Below, one piece after another: positions 1 to 10,400 of a stretch of 20,590 bases of DNA (position 1 is the first letter of the stretch; the number at the start of each line of letters is the position of its first letter). The stretch lies in contig NW_025955563.1 in the NCBI RefSeq assembly GCF_022376445.1, positions 1 to 20,590 of the forward strand, written 5' to 3'. The notes under the pieces were generated by a model. The model searched no databases. It was not told where the DNA came from and was given only the letters and a program-made list of their open reading frames with translations. The translations under genes and the position numbers were made by a program. The stretch is from Fomitopsis serialis. Lineage: Eukaryota > Basidiomycota > Agaricomycetes > Polyporales > Fomitopsidaceae.

Positions 1-97
1 CTGCCTGATTGCTCTTGCGTTTCGTCACCAGTTGAGGAACGCTATTATCGCGGCCGCGACGGTCAGCCTCGTGCGGCAACCACAAGTCGTTTACCAC

Positions 98-701
98 TCA
101 CGTCTCCTTCTGCGCCTTATATCTCCTTTTGACTTCCTCGTACTTCTTTCTCAGCTCCTGCATGTCCTTCTTCAGACGCTCGCTCTCCATCCTCGCATCG
201 CGCTCTCCTTCGGCATGCTTCGAGGACGCCGCCATTGAGGACTCACAGCGCTCCATGAGGAGCAGCTTGTCCTTCTCCAGGCTTTTGACACGCTCCTCGA
301 GCCGCGTCACATTCGCCTTGAGAGCCTGGGTTGACTCGGTGGGAGCATCGACGAAGACGCGTCGGACACTCGGGATTATGAATCTGTGGAACTTTGCAGG
401 GACAAAACGAAGGTCGGGTAGTGCTGTTGACGCGTCACACAGTCAGTTAACGTTCAGGAACAGGCCGCGACACGCGTACCGACGGGGAAGGCCGCGCGAC
501 ACGAAGGACAGGACGCGGTAATCGCGTCAGAACTGGCCTCGACGTGCGCAACGAGACACTTTTCACAGTGAAGGTGACCTGAGGCGCATATATGTCAGCA
601 CTGGGCACGATAGGGACTGCACGACGCGGTCGCGTACCGCACGGAGTGGACACGGGGTTCTTGAGGTCGTCCAAGCAGATCCCACAGGAGCCCTCGGCCA
701 T
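98..701 (-). CDS. RING-finger coiled-coil protein, three exons (likely E3 ubiquitin ligase)
   Basis: Exons 701-638, 578-480 and 423-98 join through GT-AG introns of 59 and 56 nt into one open frame of 162 residues; the two small introns explain why no single long ORF is seen. The N-terminus is a compact C3HC4 RING: Cys6, Cys9, Cys21, His23, Cys26, Cys29, Cys45 and Cys48, with all eight zinc ligands present. A linker of about 40 residues follows, then a highly charged coiled coil (about residues 88-158, LEERVKSLEKDK onward) to the stop. RING domains of this class usually recruit an E2 enzyme for ubiquitin transfer; the coiled coil would dimerise or bind the target. Start choice: the ATG lies five residues before the first zinc ligand, the usual layout of short fungal RING proteins. 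Divergent to, and built like, the RING gene at 1548. Substrate unknown. Confidence 0.88.
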
Positions 702-1547
702 CTTGACAAGGGTAAACCACGGGAAGTGGTGGAGAGCTCAAGGATCTGCTGGGTGCGGCGCAGGGGAGATGGGTGTTGTGGATGAAGGTTCGCATCGGGT
801 CGCGTCGGCGGAGACGCGGGTCGCGTTGTTTGGCGTTGTGTGGGCGCGATGCGTGAGTCACGTGGACGCGACACGGCCACGACGCGCGACGCGGTCCCGC
901 CTTCTCTCGGCCGCGCCTCGGTCCACTCTACGGTGCTCTCGCTCAGCCGCCTCTCAGCTCGCCCAGTCCGCCTACGAAATTCAGTCTGCGCGCCGCGATG
1001 AGGCCGTGCTGTCAGGCCTGTCCGTCTCACGTCGCACAGGCAGGCTTCAGTCACGGACATTCAGGTTTGCAGCCCTCCCTCTCGCGCTGCCCGCTTCGCT
1101 CGATCCGCTGCCGACGGACAGCTGGCCCGCGCAGTGTTGGGCGGCAGGAAACATGGGTGTATTAAGGAAATTGACCGGATGGTAACAGACATGACAGGGC
1201 CGAGTCAATTGGGCTCGATCAATAAGCTCCATCCCGGCGTGACAGCGCACAGGAACTCTCCCCCGGACAAACCATTCCACCATTTGTCTCCGGCGTTCGA
1301 TCCAGTTCTCCCTTCGCACTGGAAATCTCGAACTGCCCATCGCACAGACCCGCTATCGCAGTTGCCTCTATGAGGATGTGGTGCGACTGCCGTCCGGTAG
1401 GCTTCGGAAAGCGCTTTCCTGCTGCCTCCGCGAGCCCCAGTCGCTATAAAGCATGCTGGGACGAGGACGCGAGCACATCATACCCTGACATCCTTGCTTT
1501 CAAAGCTCTTCGCCCACGTTATACCTACTAGCTGCGCCTAGACCGGC
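702..1547. other. Divergent intergenic region between two RING genes
   Basis: The 846 bp separate the start codons of two divergently transcribed RING genes, so they should hold both promoters and 5' UTRs. The reading frames crossing it (for example 592-1185 plus) overlap the 5' part of the left gene or lack any recognisable protein pattern. No repeat or RNA gene was seen. Confidence 0.5.
1445..1450 (+). promoter_or_regulatory. TATA-box-like element upstream of the second RING gene
   Basis: TATAAA in the context gctataaagc lies 98 bp before the ATG at 1548, a normal distance for a fungal TATA box with a short 5' UTR. The assignment rests on motif and position only. Confidence 0.45.
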
Positions 1548-2548
1548 ATGCCCACTTGCATCATCTGCCTGGAGGTCCTCAAGGACCCGGCCGCCTTACC
1601 TTGCGGTGAGCACCAAGCACCCACAGTTCCGAATAGTTCGCTGAGACCTACCTACAAGGTCATGTATTTTGTTACTCCTGCATCGTCAAGATAGTCCGGA
1701 GTATAACTCCGTATACCACCCACCACTTCTGTCCGACTTGCCGGCATCCCTACACAGTCTGTGAGCTTCTCCCTACCCCGCGTACAAGGCACCGACACTC
1801 ACATCCATCTAGCGCACGTCGATCCTAACCTGGTCCCGCATCACCTTCAACCACATGTCTCCCCCGCCGTCCGCAAGCTTCACCTCGAATACAGCGCCCG
1901 AATGCGCCGACATCAGCTGCACAGTCAGCCGCCATGGAGCGCGATCGCTTGTACGCGGAAGTCGCTTCGCTCAAGGCGTGCTCTGTCGTCTGGCGCAAGC
2001 GCGCCGCGGTGCATGCTGCGGCCACGCTGGGCGTAATCGGCCTGGCCCGGATGGCACGCGATACCGCGATGAAGATGAAGACGGAGCGCGATGACCTCGA
2101 GGCGAAGTATCTCGCGCTGCAGAAGAAGTTCGAGGAGTCACAGTAAGTAACAGAGTCTTCTCAACGGCCTAAGAACTTGGCTCATGTGCCCTACAGACGG
2201 GCAGTCCCGACCCAGCCAGCCCCGCCGACGCTCCCCAAATTCTGTGACGTCTTCTGCGCAACACCGCTCCCTCTGTCGGCCGGGGACTCCCGCACAGCCT
2301 CGCGCTCATCCTTCCGCATGCCCTCCCCTTCGCCAAGCGAAGACAGTTACTGCTCCGACTGCGCCGAGTGCTCGCAGGGGAGCATCAAGCGGAAACGCGA
2401 GGAGCCCGATGAGGACGACGCGCCGCTCAGCCTGAAACGCACGCGTTCCAACTCCTCCGGTTCATCGCCGTCCCCCCATTTTGCGAAGCTCGCGCTTGCG
2501 GAGAGCTTCGAGCGGAAGCCGTTGATATGCCCCGACATCAGTTACTGA
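1548..2548 (+). CDS. RING-finger coiled-coil protein, four exons, with a probable one-base frame break
   Basis: Exons 1548-1605, 1659-1760, 1813-2142 and 2197-2548 are linked by introns of 53, 52 and 54 nt. The first two encode a complete C3HC4 RING (Cys4, Cys7, Cys19, His21, Cys24, Cys27, Cys44, Cys47). After it comes a linker (PAVRKLHLEY) that aligns with the neighbour's PSVRRVFVDA, then a coiled coil from 1934 (MERDRLYAEVASLKA) to 2142, then a low-complexity tail with a basic NLS-like stretch (KRKREEP), an acidic patch and SP sites. The linker and the coiled coil lie in different frames: the break falls near 1893-1901 in a C-run, and one missing base would explain it. A weak 56-nt intron (GTCCGC at 1870 to CAG before 1926) is an alternative but would remove the conserved linker. 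Likely E3 ligase if translated; may be a recent pseudogene. Confidence 0.75.
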
Positions 2549-3153
2549 ACCTGCCGGTTCGCTGATATGCCACTACCGCAAGCGCGGCCTGTTCGATGTT
2601 ATCGTGACCGATTTCTTGACACATCTACCTTCCTCCCGCTCTCGTGTTTGCTTTGCCCATCTCCTGTAATTCTTATTCCGTTCCTCTGTATTTTGTGAAC
2701 TGGACAGCGCATACTCACTGGCGTTGGTAGAACTTTGTGTTTGCAGCTGTATCCCCCACTCTGCCATCGCGTCCCGACCCTGACTTGTATTATAGGCTTT
2801 GTGTGTGTGTAAATGTAGGTGTAGGAATCCGAAGAAGAATGTATCGGGGATTCATACAGGCTACGGGACGATGGACGAAGCCAAAATGTTTTACTTGACT
2901 TATCGTTAAGCTTGCCCTAGAACCCGGTGCGTTCCAAGATAGAGTTTGTGCGATTTCATGGCTTCTCTAAACAAAGTTCAAGCTCAGGCAGGTAAATTCG
3001 CTGCGTTTGACTCATGTGGATCTGTTCACCTGCATGTTCAGAGTACGTGTACCTGACTCATTACTGGCCAGCCTTGCGGCTTGTCTGGCTGAATCGAGCG
3101 ATCTTGCCCGCAGAACCGAACATTCGCCAGGCGCACTCACGACGACAAACGAC
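2549..3153. other. Intergenic region with (GT)5 repeat
   Basis: No protein-like frame is convincing here. A short dinucleotide tract (GT)5 sits at 2801-2810 in what is probably the 3' UTR of the RING gene. The right half should carry the promoter of the BTB gene. The BTB frame is open back to 3007, but the upstream residues look unlike the rest of the family. Confidence 0.4.
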
Positions 3154-4149
3154 ATGGTGGCCCAGGGTGCTACTCCTTCGTTCCTAGAGGATAGACCCCC
3201 AATTACCGATGCACCTCCCCCATTCAATAAATCCACGGCGGACGTCATTCTGCGTTCAAACGACTTCGTAGATTTCCATGTACGCAAGGGCATCCTCGCG
3301 GAAGCCTCCGATGTCTTCGATGTCATGTTTCTGTTGCCCCAACCGCCTGCCGTTGAAATCCTTGAGGAGACTAGGAACGGCAAACCTGTCATCCTCTTCC
3401 GAGATGAGGAAAGTCGAACTCTGGAGAGGCTGCTCCGCCTCTGCTACCCAGGGAGAGCTCCGAGCATCGGAGACCTGGATGACCTACGTCCGGTCATACA
3501 TGCTGCCGTCAAATACGACATGCCGGAGGTGCTGGAGGCACTCAAGGAAACCCTCCGCAGCTTCATGGACACCGTGCCCATCAGGGTGTACGCTATCGCC
3601 TTGATCTTCAAGTTCGAGGATGAGGCTAAGGCTGCAGCGAAAGCATCCTTGGCTTTCCCCGCAGAAGATGCGGACGCGCCGGAGCTGGCAGAGATCACTG
3701 GGAAGGCGTTCAACAACCTACTCAAATACCACAGGGCCTGTGGTGTTGTGGCTGCCCGTGTCGCGAATAATCCTTCATGGATACCGCTTCCCGGGTCGAC
3801 ACTTGGTTCAACGCCGGCAGAAACCACAGTACTTGCGCGCGCGCGTACCACGGAGACATCTACGCTTCGGAGTGGTGGACGACTTACATGGCTGAGAGTG
3901 CGAGAATCTTGAAGACGACGCCCTCGGGTAGCGCCCTCCTGATGACTGGTCGGACCGACCAGGCTCTGAGGGATGCAGCGGGCTGTCTCGTGTGCAAGTA
4001 TGTTGCGCCGGGACAGATGCGGGGTTTATCCGGCTGTTCGCGGACGAGGTAGACAAGGCTATTGCTCAGGTTCGTCTTATAAGATCTGCGCCTCGCCGAC
4101 AGCTCTATATCGCTAATGTACGGAACAGGTGTCCTTGGACATCGAGTGA
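3154..4149 (+). pseudogene. BTB/POZ-domain protein with two single-base frame breaks
   Basis: The chosen start is the ATG at 3154 (MVAQGATPSF). A BTB/POZ fold begins near residue 29 (TADVILRSNDFVDFHVRKG) and covers about 110 residues, followed by the helical BACK-like part (AAVKYDMPEVLEALK). The frame then breaks twice: at the CCCGGG near 3790-3795 (plus frame 1 to frame 3) and at the GGGG near 4020-4024 (frame 3 to frame 2). Each break is explained by one missing base. On both sides the protein continues the family's C-terminal module (TWF, then DIYASEWWTTYM, then CLVCK, then FIRLFADEVDKAIAQ). A 59-nt intron at 4070-4128 joins a final exon of seven codons (VSLDIE and stop, 4129-4149). BTB proteins mediate dimerisation and often bind cullin-3. 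Either a young pseudogene or two sequence errors; the intact minus-strand paralogue supports homology across both breaks. Confidence 0.72.
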
Positions 4150-4380
4150 TATCCGAGCCATGTCCTGCATGAACAATGCATGACGAGGTCGATGATATGA
4201 CTCAGAAATCGGCGGCGACGCAACGTGACTGTAGACGTACTACTTATCTAACAGTTGAGGCTTGTGGTACGACATGCGTGCATCTGCAGTATCATCGACC
4301 CCCTGTACTATATAGACCCTCATCATGCCACCACCCGAATCCCATGTCGCCTGGAGTTCCACGAGACGAACATCTACTCG

Positions 4381-5089
4381 ATGGCTCACTGCGGGGCCGG
4401 TAGTGTACTTGTTTTCTGCGATAATACCGCATGTAACATATGGAAGGGAGTGGCAGACTTCAGCAGGTACACAAGGTGCAATACAGATGACTACTGCGTG
4501 AGTACCATCACGGATCGCGGAGGCTGAGCTCGGAATTCTGATGCCATGCCTGCTGTCAAAAGAGTGCCAGAAACAGGCGTGGCCTTCGCACCGACCTGAC
4601 TGCCGCAAGTCGCAAGAGCTCTGGCGTATGCTCAGCGACGAGGAGCGTGAGCTCTGGAACGACCTCCAAAGCTGGGCGGCTCGTCCTCGGGAACCATTGT
4701 ATCACGGCATACTCGCTGCGTTTGATCTGGGACGGCATCCTCAAGCAAACGAGATTCACTGAGTGGGCGTCCACCTCGAGTGTTTGCTTTCCAAGTCGTC
4801 GCAGTTGAAGCTGTGGAATGGGACTCAGCAATCAATCCGCGGAAGCTATTCGTCAAGATCTTTGATGCGATGACGAGGAAACGAGCGACGCTCGAATAGG
4901 AGGCGAAGACACTCGCGTAACGTCGTTCGCGGCATCGGGATGGTCGTGCTTTTCGTCCACCTGGATCCTACCGGAACTATGGTCATGGACTTGCCTTATC
5001 GCATCCAGAGTGCAGACATACCAAGACATGTGCCATACGGTGCCGCCGACTGGAAGACATTCTTGGAGCGAGACTTGCGGAAGTATTAG
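4381..5089 (+). pseudogene. Decayed MYND zinc-finger protein gene
   Basis: Remnants run collinearly: MAHCGAGSVLVF, NIWKGVADFSRYTRC, then the MYND tail SKECQKQAWPSHRPDC (about 4556-4603), a helical part (EERELWNDLQSW), LECLLSKSSQLKLWNG, KLFVKIFDAMTRKRA and a C-terminal HLDPTGTMVMDLPYRI ending in FLERDLRKY and stop at 5089. MYND fingers use C-x2-C, C-x2-C, C-x3-C and H-x3-C ligands. Here FSRYTRC has Tyr where a ligand Cys is expected, and the first Cys pair is incomplete. The intron donor at 4498 (GTGAGT) is good, but the position expected for its acceptor reads CTGCTG rather than CTGCAG. In-frame stops (4760-4762, TAG after RATLE near 4900) and at least one further frame change separate the pieces. 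Several independent lesions make this a true pseudogene. It may once have been a signalling or chromatin adaptor. Confidence 0.75.
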
Positions 5090-5319
5090 GGAGGGGCGAG
5101 TGCCGATTGCTGACGGGAAGGCGACCTCACGTTGAGATACAGAACAACGACATGGTGATGCTTTCCCGTCAACCGGGTCCTATCAGATTCCACCGAAACA
5201 TCAAGATAAGACCAGCAGTTCGAGATATTACAGATGCATCCCTGGGTCTAGTATCAAAAAGCTACCCTTGATTCCTGAATAGTATGTTGGTGTCGACCTA
5301 ACGAAGCAGGACATCAATT

Positions 5320-6858
5320 TCAGTGCGAATACTGCACTCGCACAATACGCACCAACATGAGAACCTCCTCATTCGCCTTGGAGAAGGTGGTCAGAAATCG
5401 GATGATGTCCGCATGTGAGATGCATTCTGCGCAGCTCGAGCAGCTTCCGACTTGGAAGCACAGCTCTCCGACCAATGTTGCATCCTCTGCGACGGCCTTA
5501 CGCGGGCGATCGTGCAACGCTTTCAAGCGCGTATAGCAAGTGTCGGCCCAGCGCGATTGCGTAGCACCTATGCCACGGCCACATCGACCGCCGGTACAGT
5601 GCCGTGGCATGTCTCCTACGAATGCCTTCGTCCAAGACTTGCGCACTGCAGAATCGGCAGCATCGGCACATCTGCCATGGTACTGCAGCAGACGAAAATA
5701 ATGACCGGCTGAGACCTCCTCCATTACGGGAATGTACGCTTCTCGAAGCTGTTCGGATCTCCATGACAAGAGCTGTCTCGCCGACTTGATTGCTTCTTCT
5801 TTGAGGCCATACGCAGAGGCGATCAGGTATGAGGGCAGGGGAGATTTATTGGATAGTTCCAACCACCGTGTGGTGAGAGCAGCGTGTGCTGTAGTCGTTT
5901 TGTACTTCGCGGCAGCGCGAAGGCCAGATGCGATGAAGGCATGGTCATTCATATCACGGGTACCAAGCTGCAATAACAGCTCCACCGTGCCGCTGTCTTC
6001 TGGTAGTGTGAGGACGGCAGAGCCCGACTCGTTAGAGTCGTATATATTCGAGACTGGGTGAGCACGCTGGAATAGGGAAAATGTGTCCTGCGATACACTG
6101 TAATAAATGTTGTCCGCGCTCCGAAGGGTGTGCTTCCCATGGTTGGCACCGTCATCGTCGCGTACTCGATAGCCAGCGCATGGTTCCTGGTAGACCGTCA
6201 AGCACCTGTTGGCGTCTCCCTGCCCGCAAAACACAATGTTGTCGACACAGGGCATGTGAGGTTTACCGGCTTGCATGAGTCGGTAATAGCAGGCAGCGGG
6301 AATATCTTCTAGCTGAGACACGTAAACTCCACGTATTACTTGTGTGTTGAGGGCCGCATTCGGCGCGGTTAATTTGACTGCAACATTCCTCGCCACACTT
6401 TCGAACCCATGTTTGCATGCAATGCAAAACACCTGGAGGGGAGAGACGTCCACACCGGCCGTCAGCTTGGTCTTCAAGAACTCTACCGCCTGGACCATAT
6501 CGTATTTCATTGCGGCATGGACGACATTGCTGATGTGTTGCCAATCCGTCAGCACGTGGATCTTTAGTTGCGGGTCCCGTACTGGATAACAGATGCGTAG
6601 GAGGTCCTCCAGCGTACGTGCGTCTTCTTCCACTGCGATGAGCGGGGGCGTACCAGAAGCAGACGTCGTCGATTGAGGTAGACCGAGCATCGTCTCAAAG
6701 AAGGGCGAGGCTATTGATAAGATCTGGCGGTGGACACGGAAATGGGTGTTGTCCGACGACGATAGTATGATATCCGCATCTGGGCGACTGAACAAGGCTG
6801 GGGCAGTCTTAGGGCCCCGGTTAGTGGTACGTGGTGAAAGTGCAGTTGGTTCTGCCAT
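5320..6858 (-). CDS. BTB/POZ-domain protein with a degenerate second BTB unit
   Basis: The 512-residue protein starts at MAEPTALSPR; the frame is open further upstream (to 6993), but that part resembles 5' UTR. The first BTB domain spans about residues 28-140 (DADIILSSSDNTHFRVHRQI, then LRICYPV) with a BACK-like helical stretch (AAMKYDMVQAVEFLK). A second BTB-like unit (about 243-345, TLRSADNIYYSVSQDTF) keeps the layout but has lost the usual D-[IV]-x-L start. The C-terminal 90 residues carry the Trp/Cys module shared with the other BTB genes here (SWTKAF, HCTGGRC, CSSCAEC, FLTTFSKANEEV). Probable homo- or hetero-oligomerising adaptor, perhaps for cullin-3; no catalytic domain seen. Alternative end: a donor GTGCGT after codon LML and an acceptor TTCGTTAG would add 11 codons ending at 5262, at the same place where the BTB gene at 3154 has its last intron. 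Shares a promoter region with the scaffold gene at 7401. Confidence 0.85.
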   Translation of the reverse strand: MAEPTALSPRTTNRGPKTAPALFSRPDADIILSSSDNTHFRVHRQILSIASPFFETMLGLPQSTTSASGTPPLIAVEEDARTLEDLLRICYPVRDPQLKIHVLTDWQHISNVVHAAMKYDMVQAVEFLKTKLTAGVDVSPLQVFCIACKHGFESVARNVAVKLTAPNAALNTQVIRGVYVSQLEDIPAACYYRLMQAGKPHMPCVDNIVFCGQGDANRCLTVYQEPCAGYRVRDDDGANHGKHTLRSADNIYYSVSQDTFSLFQRAHPVSNIYDSNESGSAVLTLPEDSGTVELLLQLGTRDMNDHAFIASGLRAAAKYKTTTAHAALTTRWLELSNKSPLPSYLIASAYGLKEEAIKSARQLLSWRSEQLREAYIPVMEEVSAGHYFRLLQYHGRCADAADSAVRKSWTKAFVGDMPRHCTGGRCGRGIGATQSRWADTCYTRLKALHDRPRKAVAEDATLVGELCFQVGSCSSCAECISHADIIRFLTTFSKANEEVLMLVRIVRVQYSH

Positions 6859-7400
6859 CGTGCAGATAATTGTAGACGTGAGGAACGACAACCCGGAATG
6901 TTGGCAATACGAGCGACTGCCAACCCCATGATGTGAGTAACTCAGTGAGACCAGCCCACGAATTAGTAGACACACCAACGGTGAGTCTCGCAAAAGGAAA
7001 CTATCAACTATCGAGCGACTACCGCCTCAGCAAGGACTGAGGATAGGTACAGAGGGGCGGCGTGGGGATGGTATGACAAGCGGAAGGAGGGCTCGATACT
7101 GAGGAACGCAGCGATCGAAGCAGCGTTGCAGTGGGTGGCGCGCCTGGCGCCGGCACTGTGGTTCTACTCGATCACGTGGTACAAAGACGCGTCGCGTTCA
7201 ACTTGAGATCGAACCGGCATTCGACCGACACCACCTCATCGGCTTCACGGCTCTCTGGCCACTCGTATCTCACACTTGCCGCAAGACCTTCTGGGTACTA
7301 CGGTAACCCTTGGCTCGACTTTATCACCGAGGAACATACCACAGCACGTCAATAGACTCGTGAGTGCGAGACACTCGCTCCTTCCGCAATATAGGCCAAG
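6859..7400. promoter_or_regulatory. Bidirectional promoter region between BTB and spindle-pole scaffold genes
   Basis: The 542 bp between the two divergent start codons must contain both promoters. I see no TATA box and no convincing coding frame. The plus frame 7131-7355 and the continuation of the BTB frame to 6993 lack protein-like patterns. Confidence 0.45.
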
Positions 7401-10400
7401 ATGGCTGCGATGCTTGAAACGCCTTCTCGCGTATGGAGGCGCATCGAGGCTATAGAAGGCAGGGACATGCCATCCCTCCCATCCCTACCAGCATTCGACG
7501 ATTCGCAGGATGGCGCCTCTGAGTCTGACACCAACCCAGAACTCAACGACGAGTCGCAAGACATCCTACCGGTTCATTCGACACCAGCGCTATCCAGTCA
7601 CACTCAAACGACTATACGAGCTCCGTCAAGTACATCTAGCACGGCGCGTTTTGCACAGTCCATCGCATCTCGGTCGTCGGAATCCGCCCTGTCAGCGTCC
7701 GGCGCGAGCGCCTTCAAACCACCGCCAGAAGAGAGTTTTGACGTTAGCCATATCCCCAGCCTTCCCGATGCCCGCGGTGTCCATGAAGATGACGATGACT
7801 TCGATCTTAGGAGCAGTGACCAGGAAACGGAGGAGAGCTCACTACCGAAGTCGCCTCCGCCAGATCCAAGTGCAAGTCAAGGCTTTGATCGTGACCTGGA
7901 TATCTCGGACGCTTTGCGGTCTATAAGTCGGCCCAATTCGCCCGATGTGGACGATATGGCGACGCCGCAGAAGAAGTATGACTATTCAGTCAGTCTCCGG
8001 TCGGAGAAGAAGGTGTGTAGCTCATTGCTGTTCATACCGCGGAGAGGTCGTAGAGGGCGGATTCTGTACGAGCCCAGTTCCATCCCTTTCTAAAACACTA
8101 TCCACCTATTAATATGCCCTTTGTACTCATGGCCGGTCTTGCAGCCGTCTCCGTTTGACAAAATGCGGAACGTGTCTTTCCGTCGGCCACTGTCGCGCAC
8201 GCGGACTCCATCGCTTACTCGAACAACGCCTTCCCCTTCATCAATGTCTTCAACTTCTACACCCCACAGCACTCGATCCATCGCGTTGGTAAGGCAAACA
8301 GCGTCTCCATCTCCTGCGGCCGTGCCCCTTCCCCGGTCAGCAACTGCGTCTCCCGCGCTCATCCCTTTACCCCCTTCCGCCAATGCTTCGCCCGCTGCGC
8401 CTGACACGGGCGTGTCATATGTAACCGGGGTCGAAGAGCCTTCTTCGGAAGCACGCGAAGAGTCCCGAGATGATATGGATCTCACGGACACCATGTCACA
8501 GGAGATGGAGCTCAGGGATAGTCAGATTGAGACGAGAGAGCCCACATTTTCCTCGGAAACATCCTCACAGGCCGCTGAGCTCCCTGCGTCAGACACCCCT
8601 AGGGGTCTATCCGTAGCCTTCTCATCGCCCGCTCCTTCAGCCATATTCACGCCGACGCCTGCCTTCCAGCCACGACCACGGGCACGTTTCGCCCCGGCGC
8701 CCGCTCTGACCACTCCCCGCCCTGTGCAGTACGATACGCAGGACGCCACTACAACGGAGCACGAAGGCGACACTCTTGCGACACCGTCGGCACATAAGCG
8801 TTCGTTCCTGCTCTCGGTCATCAACTCTACAGCCCGTCCTCGGATAAATCACACCCCGCATCCCTATCGCGCCGGCAATGGTGTCCCAGGCCCAGCAACG
8901 CCGGGCGTGGACCTACAGGCTGCATTCGCGGGAGTCACACCGCGGCCACGAACGCAGCTCCGACCGCGACTCTCGCATCCTCTGGCTCAGGCGTCAACTG
9001 CACCATCGGATTCGGGCTCGTCAGGACCAGAGTCCATCAGTGACGCACAAGCCCATTCACCGATCGCAAGCGGCTCGGAGTCACCATACGACAGTAACGC
9101 AGATCGTGTTTCGTTCGTGTCAACGGCCTCATCCCAAGATCTGACGACCCATGCGCGCGCCAACGCCTCCTTCGACCCAGTGATGGGCCTCGGTGACCGG
9201 GGACACGGTGTCGGGCGGTTCAACGCGGGCAAGCTCAACCATTACCTCCATGGCTTGAATCGACGACTCCAGGAGGAGAACGAGACGCTCGTCTTCCGGT
9301 TGAGGACGTACGAGGAGAAGTACGGGAAGGGAGGCATGACCGAACAGCCCTCGATGGTCGGTACGCCTCAGCAGTCTGAACAGTCGATGTCCAGCAGGCG
9401 GTCGAGCGCAGGAAGGCGGGTGAGCGCGGGTCCGAGTCTTGGCCTCGGAGATGTGCCCGAGGAGGCGGAGGTATGGCTCGAGGAGAAGGCCGCGCTCCAG
9501 GACGAACTAGACGAGCTGAAGGAGGAGCTCCAGCAGCGCGCTGTGACTCTTCAAGAAGCTGAAGCGGCACTGGAGCAAGAGAAGAGCAAGAGGGCGAGAG
9601 ACAAGCAGGCATTTGAGGAGCGCATATTGCAGGTGGATAAAGGTGTCTCTGACATCGTGCGAGGCCTCGAAGACAAACTCGGTGATGCAGAGGGGCGCGC
9701 TCAAGCTGCTGAACGTGCGAGAGCTGCCGTGGTGAAGGACATGGAACGACGCGTCGATGCTCTGATGGCAGAGAACGAGCTGCTCGAGGACAGAGTTCAG
9801 AAGGCCGAGCAAGCGTTGGAGGGCGGCAGGGAACTCGGGGCAGAGGTGAACGTAGCGTACGAACGCGTTTCCCAGTTGACTGGCGATCTTCGCAATGCCA
9901 AGCAGCAGATCAAAGAACTCGAGGTCGAAGTCATGTCATCGGATGGCAAGATCGACGACCTCGAGGGCAAGCTGCAGAAGGAGAGGGAAGCCAGGAACAC
10001 CCAGGAGAACGAACTGAGCACCAAGAAGAGCGAGCTCGACGACGCCTTGAACCACATCAATCAGCTCACTGAAGACCTCGATAAGGCACACAAAGACCTA
10101 CACGCGGCCGAAGCCTACATTGCGCAACTGGATTCTGACGCAGAAACGGCTGTCACGCATATTGAAAACCTTGAGGCTCAACTATCCACTGCACAGGATC
10201 GCATGGCTGCTACGGACGAAGCAGCCGAGCAGGACGAGCTAGAGATCAATCGGCTGAGCGGCGAGGCTAAGCATGCTGCTGAATTGGGACGCCAGATGCA
10301 ACAAGCATTAGAAGCTGCAGAGACAAGGATTGTGGCGAAGGAGCAGGAAATTGCGTCTCTACGAGCTGCGCTGACATCCGCAGAGCGTGCGGCCGAACGA

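Noticed and set aside
592..1185. 197-codon plus-strand open frame
   Set aside because: It overlaps the first exon of the minus-strand RING gene and its promoter, has an Arg/Ser/Ala-rich composition typical of GC-rich shadow frames, and shows no domain or intron support.
3947..3961. 15-bp palindrome TGGTCGG-A-CCGACCA
   Set aside because: It lies inside the BTB coding sequence, where it encodes a plausible family segment (TGRTDQAL), and no second copy or regulatory context was seen.
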